Shown: positions 18,599 through 27,298 of the stretch, in pieces | How the letters are laid out: the number at the start of each line of letters is the position of its first letter | Numbering within the stretch: the stretch's first letter is position 1 | NCBI GenBank assembly: GCA_015075725.1 | Contig: JABTTV010000001.1 | Location: 1,116,001 to 1,180,000 of the forward strand | Direction: 5' to 3' | DNA length: 64,000 bases | DNA from: Anaerolineales bacterium | GTDB taxonomy: Bacteria > Chloroflexota > Anaerolineae > Anaerolineales > Villigracilaceae | Program-made: the position numbers and the translations under genes | The notes under the pieces: model-generated | Told to the model about the DNA's origin: nothing | Seen by the model: the letters and a program-made list of their open reading frames with translations, nothing else | The model's database searches: none

Positions 18599-19678
18599 TT
18601 ACTTGCTCTTCCCCCTCTTCCCGTTCTCCTCCTCCACCCGCCCGAAGATCATGCGCCCGGCTGCGGTTTGGAGGACCTTGGTGATGTTGACGTCCATGTA
18701 TTCGCCGATGTAGTCGCGTCCGTTCTCGACCACGACCATCGTGCCGTCGTCCATGTAGCCCACGCCCTGTCCGTGTTCCTTGCCTTCCTGCATGATGTTG
18801 ATGCGCAGGATTTCACCGGGCAGCACAACCGACTTGACCGCGTTCGCCAGTTCATTGATGTTGAGCACGGTCACGCCCTGCAATTCGGCAACGCGGTTGA
18901 GGTTGTAATCGTTGGTGAGGATGGGACTCTTGAGCTGTTTGCCGAGTACGACGAGTTTATCGTCCACTTCGCGCACGCCGTCCACGTTGATGTCCGAGAT
19001 GCGGACGAGGACATTGGGAAGTTTCTGCAATTCGGCGAGCACCTCCATGCCGCGCCGCCCGCGCTGACGGCGGACTCCGTCGGGAGAATCGGCAATGTAC
19101 TGCAATTCGTTCAGAACGAAGCGCGGGATGAGAAGAGTGCCGGGCAGAAAGCCGGTCTTGGCGATATCCGACACGCGCCCGTCGATGATCACACTGGTAT
19201 CGAGCAGGATGTTGCGGTTGAGATTGGTCCACGAAGAGGAGGAGCCGCCCTCGCTTCGTCCGCTGAGCGCGCTGAGCAAACCCATGATGTCGCCCTGACG
19301 CATAACGAAGAGAGAAACCCCGAAATAGGAGAAGATCAACACGCCGATGAAAGGCAGGATCTGGCTAAAAGGGGCCGGAAGCATCGAAAGCGGAAATGCC
19401 AGCAGCGCGGCGATCAACAGACCGACAACAAGCCCGGTCAACCCGGCGAACAGGGATTCAGCGGTCATTCGTGCCAACAGGGAGCGGATGGCGCGCGCCG
19501 GGCGGGTGGTAAAGTATGGCGTGAGGATCAACCCCGCCAGCGCGCCGGACAAGGCGAACACAAGCGTGGTGCGGAACGCGTCTTCGGGCGTGAACTGCGA
19601 AAGTTGAAATCCCCAGGCCCCTCCGGCGATCCCCAACATGATCATGCCAATGATGCGAAGAATAAATTCGAAACTCAT
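18599..19678 (-). CDS. membrane-anchored PIN-TRAM protein (YacL-like)
   Basis: 359 residues: four hydrophobic helices (about 1-130), a PIN nuclease-fold domain (LLDTSVIIDGRVSDI with its Asp residues, then RRGMEVLAEL), and a C-terminal TRAM RNA-binding domain (GQGVGYMDDGTMVVVENG). This matches the YacL family, presumed RNA-processing nucleases at the membrane; substrates are unknown. ATG 19678 is chosen: CAGGAG lies seven bases upstream, and the longer frame from 19912 crosses the promoter. The promoter is TTGACG-17-TATTAT at 19744-19716. Confidence 0.85.
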   Translation of the reverse strand: MSFEFILRIIGMIMLGIAGGAWGFQLSQFTPEDAFRTTLVFALSGALAGLILTPYFTTRPARAIRSLLARMTAESLFAGLTGLVVGLLIAALLAFPLSMLPAPFSQILPFIGVLIFSYFGVSLFVMRQGDIMGLLSALSGRSEGGSSSSWTNLNRNILLDTSVIIDGRVSDIAKTGFLPGTLLIPRFVLNELQYIADSPDGVRRQRGRRGMEVLAELQKLPNVLVRISDINVDGVREVDDKLVVLGKQLKSPILTNDYNLNRVAELQGVTVLNINELANAVKSVVLPGEILRINIMQEGKEHGQGVGYMDDGTMVVVENGRDYIGEYMDVNITKVLQTAAGRMIFGRVEEENGKRGKSK

Positions 19679-19715
19679 GAATAACTCCTGAAATAAAAAG
19701 AATAATGACAACGTC

Positions 19716-19744
19716 ATAATAGCATGGCTGCTATCCTGCGTCAA
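19716..19744 (-). promoter_or_regulatory. promoter of the PIN-TRAM gene
   Basis: On the minus strand, TTGACG (19744-19739), a 17-base spacer and TATTAT (19721-19716). Confidence 0.75.
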
Positions 19745-19770
19745 TTCAATTAAGCGCCGTCTAATAAAAT

Positions 19771-19779
19771 TGATATAAT
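19771..19779 (+). promoter_or_regulatory. extended -10 of moaA
   Basis: TGATATAAT fits TGnTATAAT. The start would fall near 19786, about 14 nt before the ATG at 19800. It is divergent from the PIN-TRAM promoter. Confidence 0.6.
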
Positions 19780-19799
19780 CGCCCCTCTCACGGCAGTCG

Positions 19800-20828
19800 A
19801 TGGACGCCGAAACTGTGAATCCTATGAATCTGCTAGACACGTTAAATCGACCCCTGCGCGACCTGCGCATTTCCGTCACCGACCGGTGCAACTTCCGCTG
19901 TGTGTACTGCATGCCGAAGGAAGTCTTCGGACCGGGTTATCAATTCCTGCACCGCGACATGGTGCTGACCTTCGAAGAGATCACGCGCCTCGCCCGTATT
20001 TTTGCCGGGTTCGGCGTCCGGAAGATTCGTCTCACCGGGGGCGAGCCGCTTGTCCGCAAGGACTTTCCGAAACTCGTCGAAATGCTGGCGCAGATTCCCG
20101 ATCTCGACCTGACGATGACCACCAATGGGGCGCTGCTTCCGCGTTTTGCAGATGAACTCAAAAAGGCAGGGCTGAAGCGGGTCACCGTCAGCCTCGATTC
20201 ATTGGATAACGAGATCTTCAAAGCCATGAACGATGTGGATTTTCCGGTCGAGAAAGTGCTCGAAGGCATGGACGCCGCCAAAGCCGCCGGGCTGGAGCCG
20301 ATCAAGGTCAACATGGTGGTGAAGCGCGGAGTCAATGAAAGCAGCATTCTGCCGATGGCGCGTTTCTTCCGCGAAAAGGGATACATCCTGCGCTTCATCG
20401 AGTACATGGACGTCGGCCACACCAACGGCTGGCGCATGGACGATGTTGTCCCGGCAAAAGAGATCGTCAACATCATCGGCAGGGAATTCCCGCTCGAACC
20501 CGCCGACCCGAACTACCGCGGCGAGGTGGCGGAACGCTGGAGCTACAAAGACGGCGGCGGCGAGATCGGCGTGATCGCCTCGGTCACGCAGGCGTTCTGC
20601 CGCGACTGCCACCGCGCGCGCCTCTCTGCGGAGGGAAAACTTTACACCTGCCTTTTCGCAGTCAAGGGACATGACTTCCGTGAATTGCTCCGTAATGGCG
20701 CAAGCGACGAAGAGATCTCGCACAAGATCGAAAGCGTATGGGGCAAACGCGCCGACCGTTATTCCGAGATCCGTTCTGAAAATACCGTCCCGCTCCCCAA
20801 AGTTGAAATGTCTCACATCGGCGGGTAA
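19800..20828 (+). CDS. moaA: GTP 3',8-cyclase, molybdenum cofactor biosynthesis
   Basis: Radical SAM enzyme for the first step of molybdopterin synthesis. The N-terminal 4Fe-4S site is CNFRCVYC (about residue 28), the C-terminal cluster lies in [18 protein letters not shown], and the chain ends in Gly-Gly, the tail needed for catalysis in characterised MoaA. 342 residues; an internal ATG at 19824 would give a start nearer the conserved region, so the first eight residues are uncertain. Other mo genes are not nearby. It implies that a molybdoenzyme is made by this organism. Confidence 0.94.
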   Translation: MDAETVNPMNLLDTLNRPLRDLRISVTDRCNFRCVYCMPKEVFGPGYQFLHRDMVLTFEEITRLARIFAGFGVRKIRLTGGEPLVRKDFPKLVEMLAQIPDLDLTMTTNGALLPRFADELKKAGLKRVTVSLDSLDNEIFKAMNDVDFPVEKVLEGMDAAKAAGLEPIKVNMVVKRGVNESSILPMARFFREKGYILRFIEYMDVGHTNGWRMDDVVPAKEIVNIIGREFPLEPADPNYRGEVAERWSYKDGGGEIGVIASVTQAFCRDCHRARLSAEGKLYTCLFAVKGHDFRELLRNGASDEEISHKIESVWGKRADRYSEIRSENTVPLPKVEMSHIGG

Positions 20829-20841
20829 TCGGATAATCAAG

Positions 20842-20874
20842 AGACCCTAAAGGTTTTGGAAACCTTTGGGGTCT
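20842..20874. repeat. AGACCC(C/T)AAAGGT hairpin, copy 2
   Basis: A 15-bp stem (20842-20856 with 20860-20874, one G-T pair) shares the GACCC(C/T)AAAGGT / ACCTTTGGGGTC core with the clpC-leader hairpin. It lies between moaA and the HAD gene, eight bases before the latter's ATG, and has no T run. Confidence 0.7.
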
Positions 20875-20881
20875 GATAATC

Positions 20882-21610
20882 ATGGAGAAAAGTTTGTCAA
20901 AAAATATCAAGGCAGTCTTGTTCGACCTCGATGGGACCCTGCGTCTCAACGTTCCCAATTCCGTCGATGTCTTTGCCGATTGTCTCAAAGGCATGGGCGT
21001 GGAGGCTTCGGGAGAGGACCACACCCGCGCCGAACGCTGGGAACATTTTTATTTCGCGAACTCGTTCGAGATCCAGGCAGACAGCAAGACCTACAAGGAT
21101 GACGAGAAGGGTTTTTGGGTCAACTTCACCAAACGGCGCTTGATCGCGCTGGGGCTTCATAACGGGAAGGCGGATGAAATTGCCCCGCACATTTCCAACT
21201 GCATGGAGGCGAATTATAAACCCCAGTCCCAACTTCCCAATGGGATTCAAACCGTCCTGCAGAAACTGCAGGAAACGGGTTATGTGCTCGGAGTTGTTTC
21301 GAACCGCGAGGACCCTTTCCATGAAGAACTCGATTCGCTCGGCTTGAAGTCTTATTTCAAGTTTTCGCTTGCAGGCGGCGAGGTGCGGTCTTTCAAACCC
21401 GACCCGCTCATCTTCGCGCATGCCCTGAAACTTGCAGGGACCTCCGCCGATGAAACCATTTATGTGGGCGACAATTACTTCGCGGATGTGGTCGGAGCGC
21501 TTCGCGCCGGGCTGACGCCTGTTCTCTACGACCCGGGGCAACTCTTCCCCGAAGCCGAATGTGACGTCATCCGCTCGTTCGACGAACTGCACGGGTTGCT
21601 GATCGCGTAA
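20882..21610 (+). CDS. HAD-superfamily hydrolase
   Basis: 242 residues. HAD motif I VLFDLDGTLR (about 13-22), motif II VVSNR, motif III lysine in SFKPDP, and motif IV VGDNYFADVVGA. The cap between motifs I and II is helical, as in the phosphoglycolate phosphatase/haloacid dehalogenase-like class. The substrate is unknown; small phosphomonoesters are usual. It starts just behind a palindromic hairpin and may depend on moaA transcription. Confidence 0.85.
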   Translation: MEKSLSKNIKAVLFDLDGTLRLNVPNSVDVFADCLKGMGVEASGEDHTRAERWEHFYFANSFEIQADSKTYKDDEKGFWVNFTKRRLIALGLHNGKADEIAPHISNCMEANYKPQSQLPNGIQTVLQKLQETGYVLGVVSNREDPFHEELDSLGLKSYFKFSLAGGEVRSFKPDPLIFAHALKLAGTSADETIYVGDNYFADVVGALRAGLTPVLYDPGQLFPEAECDVIRSFDELHGLLIA

Positions 21611-21667
21611 GACACGTTCTCTCATGCGTCCGCTGGCATAATAAATTGCCGACCATGCATTGTTGGA

Positions 21668-21695
21668 AATACCGCGGAGAAAACTCCGCGGTATT
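21668..21695. terminator. hairpin between the HAD and malic enzyme genes
   Basis: A perfect 12-bp stem (AATACCGCGGAG at 21668-21679; complement at 21684-21695) with an AAAA loop. No T run follows; a TTAAAAT at 21700-21706 could serve as a -10 for the next gene. Confidence 0.5.
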
Positions 21696-21715
21696 CGCGT
21701 TAAAATGGGCTTGAT

Positions 21716-21785
21716 AAGCGCAGCGGACGTTCTCCCTGGACTGTCCGTCCGCGTGTGCCTGCGGCACAGTGCAGGCAGGACAGTC
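21716..21785. repeat. composite dispersed repeat in the malic enzyme leader
   Basis: AAGCGCAGCGGACGT and CTCCC at 21716-21736 match, with few changes, a stretch at 38044-38064. Next to it GACTGTCC (21739-21746) pairs with GGACAGTC (21778-21785), with an inner GTGCC/GGCAC stem. The whole leader is repeat-like rather than coding. Confidence 0.55.
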
Positions 21786-21812
21786 AATCCTCCGCTCAGT
21801 AAAGGAGACCCC

Positions 21813-23162
21813 ATGGCTTGGGACCAAAAGATCCTGCGCATCGTGCGCGTGAGAAATTCACAGAAGAAGGGCGTGCTGGCAAAACTATTGACCGCCATCG
21901 CAGACACGGGCGGGAGCATCGGCAGTATGGTGCTGTTGACCGAAACCTCGCGGCATGTGGTGCGCGATATTACCGTCACCGCAGATGACGAAAAGACCCT
22001 CGCCGCCGTTCTTGCTGCAATGGAAGCGAACGAAGGCACGAGAATCATCGAAGTGCGCGATGAAGTGCTGGAACTGCATCAAAAAGGGAAGATCGCCATC
22101 CGCTCGCGCTACCCGATCGATTCGTTGACAACCCTGCGCCGCGTCTACACGCCCGGCGTGGCGGAAGTCTGCATGCGGATCGCCAAGGAGCCTTCTCAAG
22201 CGCGTTTGTACACGAGCATCAGCCACATGGTTGCAATCATCACTGACGGAACCGCTGTATTGGGATTGGGCGATATAGGCGCGGTGGCTGGGATGCCCGT
22301 CATGGAAGGCAAAGCCATGTTGATGGAAACATTGGTGGGGCTTTCGGGGATTCCGATTCTATTGAACACCAAAGATACCGATGAAATTATCAATACCGTT
22401 GCGGCGATCGCCCCGACCTTCGCGGCGATACAACTTGAAGACATTTCCGCGCCGCGCTGCTTCGAGATCGAAGAACGTTTGCAATCCATGCTGGATAAGC
22501 CCGTCATGCACGACGACCAGCATGGGACGGCGGTCGTGTCCACTGCGGCATTGATGGTCGCCACGCGCGAAGCGGGCATGGACATGAAGAAAGCCGTCAT
22601 CGGGCAGGTCGGGCTTGGGGCGGCGGGACAGGCCATCGGTCAGATGTTGATGCGTCTGACGGGGAATCCGGTCCACGGCGCGGACTTGAGTCAAGAGGCG
22701 TTGAGTCGCTTCGAAAAAGCGGGCGGGGTCAAATCCAACTTGAAAGACATCATGGCGAACTGTGATATTGTTGTTGCAACGACCGGCGCGCCAAATTTGA
22801 TCAAACCGGAGATGGTGCGCAAGGGACAGATCATCCTCGCGCTCTCGAACCCTAACTCGGAGATCGACCCGGATGTGGCGATGGAACACGGCGCGGTCTT
22901 TGCAGCAGACGGGAAATCGGTGAATAATGTGCTGGGCTTTCCGGGCATCTTCCGCGGCGCGGTGGATGCGAACGCGCCTCGAATCACGCAGGAGATGCTG
23001 GTTGCCGCGGCGGAGACCATCGCTTCGATGACCCCGCCCGGCGAGTTGGTGCCCAGCCCGCTCGACAAGAAAGTCCATCGCGCGGTTGCAAGAGCAGTGG
23101 CGGAGACTGCGATCAGGCAGGGCATCGCCCGCGCCGATTACGTGCCGTATGTGGAAGAATAA
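21813..23162 (+). CDS. ACT domain-malic enzyme (malate dehydrogenase, decarboxylating)
   Basis: 449 residues from ATG 21813, preceded by AAAGGAG; an upstream extension to 21660 would run through palindromic repeats. An N-terminal ACT-type regulatory domain (about 1-85, RIVRVRNSQKKGVLAKLLTA) precedes the malic-enzyme core: the catalytic-region YTPGVAEVC with its Tyr, KGKAMLMETL-like lysine region (MEGKAMLMETLVG), the metal-binding ISAPRCFEIEERL, and the NAD(P) domain VGLGAAGQAIGQML. It converts malate to pyruvate and CO2. The ACT domain suggests allosteric control by an amino acid or a similar ligand. Confidence 0.88.
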   Translation: MAWDQKILRIVRVRNSQKKGVLAKLLTAIADTGGSIGSMVLLTETSRHVVRDITVTADDEKTLAAVLAAMEANEGTRIIEVRDEVLELHQKGKIAIRSRYPIDSLTTLRRVYTPGVAEVCMRIAKEPSQARLYTSISHMVAIITDGTAVLGLGDIGAVAGMPVMEGKAMLMETLVGLSGIPILLNTKDTDEIINTVAAIAPTFAAIQLEDISAPRCFEIEERLQSMLDKPVMHDDQHGTAVVSTAALMVATREAGMDMKKAVIGQVGLGAAGQAIGQMLMRLTGNPVHGADLSQEALSRFEKAGGVKSNLKDIMANCDIVVATTGAPNLIKPEMVRKGQIILALSNPNSEIDPDVAMEHGAVFAADGKSVNNVLGFPGIFRGAVDANAPRITQEMLVAAAETIASMTPPGELVPSPLDKKVHRAVARAVAETAIRQGIARADYVPYVEE

Positions 23163-23169
23163 TCATCCG

Positions 23170-23197
23170 TAGGGACGACTCGCGAGTCGCCCCTACA
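23170..23197. repeat. GTAG...CTAC palindromic element, copy 3
   Basis: 28 nt, a 14-bp palindrome with one mismatch (GTAGGGACGACTCG / CGAGTCGCCCCTAC). It lies between the malic enzyme and the small transporter. Confidence 0.85.
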
Positions 23198-23213
23198 AAA
23201 CAAAAGGAATCGA

Positions 23214-23648
23214 ATGGATACCCTCTTTATCATCATCCTTGTCGGTCTGGCGGGTGGAATGGCAATTGGCGTGCAGGGACCTTTATCGAGTCTCATCACC
23301 CAAAAACTGGGACCTCTTGAAAGCGTCTTTATCGTTCACATCGGCGGCGCGATCGCGGCTTTGATTCCCATGGCGTTCCTTGGCTCGAGACTCGGGCAAT
23401 GGAAGAACGTGCCATGGTATGCCTTAAGCGCGGGCGCGCTCGGCTTGATCGTCATCATGGGCATGGGATATATGATTCCCCGCATCGGCGCGGCGGGCGC
23501 GTTGATCACCCTCATGGCGGGACAGATCCTCGTCGCCGCCATCCTCGACCATTTCGGTCTGCTCGGCATGGCTCCGCGGGCGATCGATCTCCAGCGGGTG
23601 ATTGGATTTGGGGTGGTGATGTTGGGAGTGTGGCTGACGGTGAGGTGA
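23214..23648 (+). CDS. DMT-superfamily (DUF606/YdcZ-like) membrane protein
   Basis: 144 residues with about five hydrophobic helices (IIILVGLAGGMAIGVQGPL, SVFIVHIGGAIAALIPMAFL, and so on), the five-helix half-transporter form of the drug/metabolite superfamily. Substrate unknown; such proteins probably dimerise. AAAGGAATCG precedes the ATG. The stop codon is followed two bases later by the start of the next gene. Confidence 0.8.
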   Translation: MDTLFIIILVGLAGGMAIGVQGPLSSLITQKLGPLESVFIVHIGGAIAALIPMAFLGSRLGQWKNVPWYALSAGALGLIVIMGMGYMIPRIGAAGALITLMAGQILVAAILDHFGLLGMAPRAIDLQRVIGFGVVMLGVWLTVR

Positions 23649-23650
23649 GG

Positions 23651-25294
23651 ATGGAAGAAAAGAAGTCTGTCTCCAAGCAATTGTTAAGTACAATCATTTT
23701 TATCTCAATCTGTTGGCTTTCTGCGTATGCATTTAGCAGATTATTCCTTCCCATTCCAAAAGTATGTACAAAGGAACAAAGAGGTGACTGGAATCTTTTG
23801 GATATCAGCGAAGTTGAGCCAGTTGAAAATCGGGTTCATACTGTTGGGCATATTGGAGGGGAAGCCTCTTCGGTTTTCACGAGCGTAGACCATGTGTTTG
23901 TAAAATTTGGGCTTGAATTGGCAGCATTCGATGTCTCAAATCCAACTCGAATTCATCGAGATGGTTATTTATTAATTCCCGGCGATTTGATATATATTGA
24001 TCAAGACCGTCAATATGCCTATGTTCACCATAAAGGATTGTGGAAGGTTGATATTTCAGACCCTGCCAATATGTCTGCTGCGCATGTATCTTACCCGCAA
24101 GGGTATATTGAAAGCATCAAGATAGTAAACAACAGCGCATTTCTTACCACAGTGCATTGTGAATATATTTCCATTGGCTTTGGGTCTAGAATTCCAACTG
24201 GATGCAGAAAGGCGCTCCACATTGTGAATATCTTAAATCCTGAGAGAGCAACATGGTGCATTGGTGGAATTCCTGGCAGCCTGCTTAGATTAGCATTGGG
24301 AGCTAGTCGGGAACTGGTCGATAATTTTCAAAAAAACGACGAAGCCAATGGACTGTTTTATACCGTTTCGGAAAAGGAGGGACTTCAAGTTTTTGATGCT
24401 CCACCAATGCTTCAGACGACGGCGATTTATTCTTATTCCCCGCCACTCGAGCTTGTAGATGTAATGATTTATGGTTCAAACGCATTTATCACCAAAGTCT
24501 CTCACGATCCTCCAAATCTATATTGGGATTTACACCTTATTAATATCTTAGACCCTGAGAATCCATTAGACGTGGGCCATCTGGTTTCCCGTTCGCGGCT
24601 TGTAGCCGTTGTTGATCATTATGGCTTTATAGAGCAGGATGGTGAAACGAAGAGTATGAAAGTAATTGATCTTCAAAACCCGACTCTAAGCGATGAAACA
24701 GCGATTCCTCCTGACCTTGCCGAAATCAGCCAGAGGAAACACGGGTTTTCTCCCAGCTTTATTGATATAGAAGGGCGCGAAGTAACCCGCCTGCCAAATG
24801 GAATGTTTATAGAAGGTGATGTTCTTTATTCTTTTTATAGCCATGTAGATATCAAGGATATATCCAACTTTACTTGGGTGGAGCACTACCCTTATCCAGA
24901 TCCGATTGGACATTATAAATTGTCAACAAGGGAAAGCGTTAATGATCTTGTTGTGAAAGATAAAATAGCTTATATATCTGATCGGGTCGGTAATTTGGAA
25001 ATCGTGGATTTTTCCGATCCTGAGAATCCTCGTTTGATCACGGTTTACGATTCGGGTAAATGGCTTGATGACTTGCATATTGTTGATAGTTTTCTTTTCG
25101 CGACTGCCTCAAGGGACGGGTTCTTCGTTATAGATATTTCGAATCCAAAGTCGCCCGCCGTGGTGGGGTCTTATGTAACGGGTACTTTTATATCCAGTTT
25201 TACGATTGTATGTCCGTATATTTACATTACTGATAGCGAAAATGGCTTGTTTGTGCTTCAATCAGATTTTCTCACAATTAGCGGTTGTAAGTAG
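23651..25294 (+). CDS. LVIVD-repeat beta-propeller protein, membrane-anchored
   Basis: 547 residues. An N-terminal signal-anchor (about 10-35) is followed by repeated strands such as LEIVDFSDPENPRLITVY and FFVIDISNPKSPAVVGSY, the LVIVD/choice-of-anchor repeat that builds a propeller; about six or seven blades. Surface or periplasm-equivalent location. ATG 23651 is chosen for its GTGAGG and tight junction with the previous gene. Codons are clearly more AT-rich than those of both neighbours, which suggests recent acquisition. Enzyme activity is not evident; adhesion or binding is possible. Confidence 0.75.
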   Translation: MEEKKSVSKQLLSTIIFISICWLSAYAFSRLFLPIPKVCTKEQRGDWNLLDISEVEPVENRVHTVGHIGGEASSVFTSVDHVFVKFGLELAAFDVSNPTRIHRDGYLLIPGDLIYIDQDRQYAYVHHKGLWKVDISDPANMSAAHVSYPQGYIESIKIVNNSAFLTTVHCEYISIGFGSRIPTGCRKALHIVNILNPERATWCIGGIPGSLLRLALGASRELVDNFQKNDEANGLFYTVSEKEGLQVFDAPPMLQTTAIYSYSPPLELVDVMIYGSNAFITKVSHDPPNLYWDLHLINILDPENPLDVGHLVSRSRLVAVVDHYGFIEQDGETKSMKVIDLQNPTLSDETAIPPDLAEISQRKHGFSPSFIDIEGREVTRLPNGMFIEGDVLYSFYSHVDIKDISNFTWVEHYPYPDPIGHYKLSTRESVNDLVVKDKIAYISDRVGNLEIVDFSDPENPRLITVYDSGKWLDDLHIVDSFLFATASRDGFFVIDISNPKSPAVVGSYVTGTFISSFTIVCPYIYITDSENGLFVLQSDFLTISGCK

Positions 25295-25373
25295 CTTTGA
25301 GAATTCCGAACTTGTCCAGAAATACTGCGAGTCATAAGTCGAATAGATCAAAACCACATCCTTGCAAAACCAA

Positions 25374-25400
25374 AAGACGGCAGCCCCCACCTGCCGTCTT
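25374..25400. terminator. bidirectional terminator
   Basis: AAGACGGCAG (25374-25383) pairs with CTGCCGTCTT (25391-25400). T-rich sequence follows on both strands, so it can end both the propeller gene and the convergent GHKL ATPase gene. Confidence 0.85.
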
Positions 25401-25421
25401 TCTTCTTTCCTCTTTCCTTGT

Positions 25422-27296
25422 TCACCCCATCGTCACAATATGCTCGTGGATCAAATGTGAATAGCGGTTCTGCAAACGAATGAAGTGATTCTGGATCGCA
25501 TCCGCCTCGGAGCCTTCGAGGACGAGGAAGCGTCCCTTCTCCACGCCTTCGCGGGCGATCTCGCGGCACACGGCTTCGGTGACGAGTTCCGCCAACAGCA
25601 CCTGACCCGTCACAGACGTGTCGAGGCGGTTGTTTTCATCCAAATACATTCTCACCGAAGGCGCGTTCGTCGCAATGACAATGCTCGAATTGACGCGGTC
25701 GAAGTAAACGCGCTGGCGCGGGTCCATGCGGTCGTCGAAGCGGATATCGTTGAAGAGCGCGCTCTTGCCGCGCGTGGGAGGCTCAACCAGTGTTTCTTTC
25801 TTCGAGTGGACCTGCACCATCGCCTGCGCATGGAGTTTTCCGATAAAGGCGGTGACGATGCCTTCCTCGCCCACCTGCCTGCCTTCCACTCTCACCTGCG
25901 CCTCGCCCACGGACGGATCCGCTTTGTGCGGCTTCAACGTCACTTGCGGGGTAAGCACGATCACCTCTCCGCTGTTGGAAGCGACCTGGATCACGGCGTT
26001 CGGATTCACTTTCTTTGCGATATCGGCGCGCAGCGTCAATGTCAGCACCCTGCCCGTCTGCACGTAGGCGCGTTCGGGGATGAATGCCATGCCGGTCTCG
26101 GGCAGGAGGATGCGCGCGTCGCCATCCCTGCGTTCCCTCAATTCGGTCAGCGCAATGTGATTCAACTCGTGCAAGGCGCGGTCGATCTTCTGCCTTAACT
26201 TTTTGTCGAGCTTGGTTTGTTCCTCGCGCAGGGCGTGTTTGCGTTCCTTTTCGATCAGCGGTTCGAGTTTCGACTCCACCGCGGTCCTGATCGCCTTCGC
26301 GAACGGATGCGACCAGTTGATGCCGTCGCGCGTAGCGGTCAACACGGGTTCGTCCTTCTTCAACAGTTCATGCAGGAAGTCGCATTGCATCGTCCCGTAG
26401 AAATACGCCGCCACCGGATCATTCTCGTATCTGAGCATGGTCAGCGACAACACCATGCCTTTGCTGATGACCAGCAGGCCGCCGTCGGCGTAATCGCCTT
26501 CCTCGCCGCGCGTGGAAAGCTGGATCGCCGAACGGAAAAGCTCCAGCTTCACCCAGGCGGGATATCCGGGTATTTTGATGCGTTCGCTCAGGACCTTTTC
26601 GCCCTTGGGCGGTTTGTAACTTAACGTGTATTCCTGGCGCACCGTTCCATCCGCCGCCACATCGCGCAAAACGATTTTTCTGCGGGGATTGCTCATGATG
26701 GGCCGCAGTTCGAAATGTCTTTGCAGGTAATTGCGCAGGTTGTCGAACTGAGGCACCTTGACATCATCGCGCGAGACGATGATATCCACGATCGTCCCGT
26801 TGCCTTCGAGTATGTCGTATTGCTGCCGCACGGGAACCAACGCCCTGACAGGCTCTTCGAGCGTAAAGGTCGGCACGCCGTTCTTGATGAGCAGGGAACA
26901 CGAATAAAAGTTCCCGCCTTTGAACGAATGTACATACCCGTGACCCAAACCAAAAATGGAATCCTTGAGTCCGCGCCCCCACATGCCGCGCACGTGCTTA
27001 TCCTCCTTGATGCCGCTGGTCGCTTCGCCGTACGTGCCGACCACTTTATCCATGCGTGAGTCGTTCATCCCTTCGGCATGGTCCCAGACGCGGATGGTCG
27101 AATTCTTGTGCTTGCGGTGAACATGGATGAAGATCTCGCCGCCGACCGACCAGCCCGCCTGCTCGAGACGCGAATAGCTGTCGTTGCTGTTGGTGATGAC
27201 CTCCACCAGCGCGCGCAGCACATCCTTGCGGATCGCCTGGTCCGCCTGCTGGATCGCAACGCGGTCGGCGTACTGTAATTTTCTTGTGCCTGCCAT
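25422..27296 (-). CDS. GHKL-fold (Hsp90/MutL/MORC-like) ATPase of unknown role
   Basis: 624 residues. The ATP fold is clear: N-box E32xxxN36xxD39 in VEVITNSNDSY, G1 D72-HAEGM, and G2 GMWGRGLKDSIFG (about 104-116). The next 200 residues may be an S5-like transducer. A basic helical segment (about 335-390) precedes an Ig-like beta domain (about 400-500, ending MVQVHSKKE) and a C-terminal domain with a putative helical bundle. It is not MutL, Hsp90, gyrase or a histidine kinase by layout. It follows the lysine-rich gene by two bases, so the two proteins are probably made together and act together, perhaps on DNA. Function unknown. Confidence 0.75.
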   Translation of the reverse strand: MAGTRKLQYADRVAIQQADQAIRKDVLRALVEVITNSNDSYSRLEQAGWSVGGEIFIHVHRKHKNSTIRVWDHAEGMNDSRMDKVVGTYGEATSGIKEDKHVRGMWGRGLKDSIFGLGHGYVHSFKGGNFYSCSLLIKNGVPTFTLEEPVRALVPVRQQYDILEGNGTIVDIIVSRDDVKVPQFDNLRNYLQRHFELRPIMSNPRRKIVLRDVAADGTVRQEYTLSYKPPKGEKVLSERIKIPGYPAWVKLELFRSAIQLSTRGEEGDYADGGLLVISKGMVLSLTMLRYENDPVAAYFYGTMQCDFLHELLKKDEPVLTATRDGINWSHPFAKAIRTAVESKLEPLIEKERKHALREEQTKLDKKLRQKIDRALHELNHIALTELRERRDGDARILLPETGMAFIPERAYVQTGRVLTLTLRADIAKKVNPNAVIQVASNSGEVIVLTPQVTLKPHKADPSVGEAQVRVEGRQVGEEGIVTAFIGKLHAQAMVQVHSKKETLVEPPTRGKSALFNDIRFDDRMDPRQRVYFDRVNSSIVIATNAPSVRMYLDENNRLDTSVTGQVLLAELVTEAVCREIAREGVEKGRFLVLEGSEADAIQNHFIRLQNRYSHLIHEHIVTMG

Positions 27297-27298
27297 GC

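Noticed and set aside
18668..19684. 338-codon open frame opposite the PIN-TRAM gene
   Set aside because: Antisense shadow; the minus-strand gene has clear PIN and TRAM motifs, promoter and terminator.
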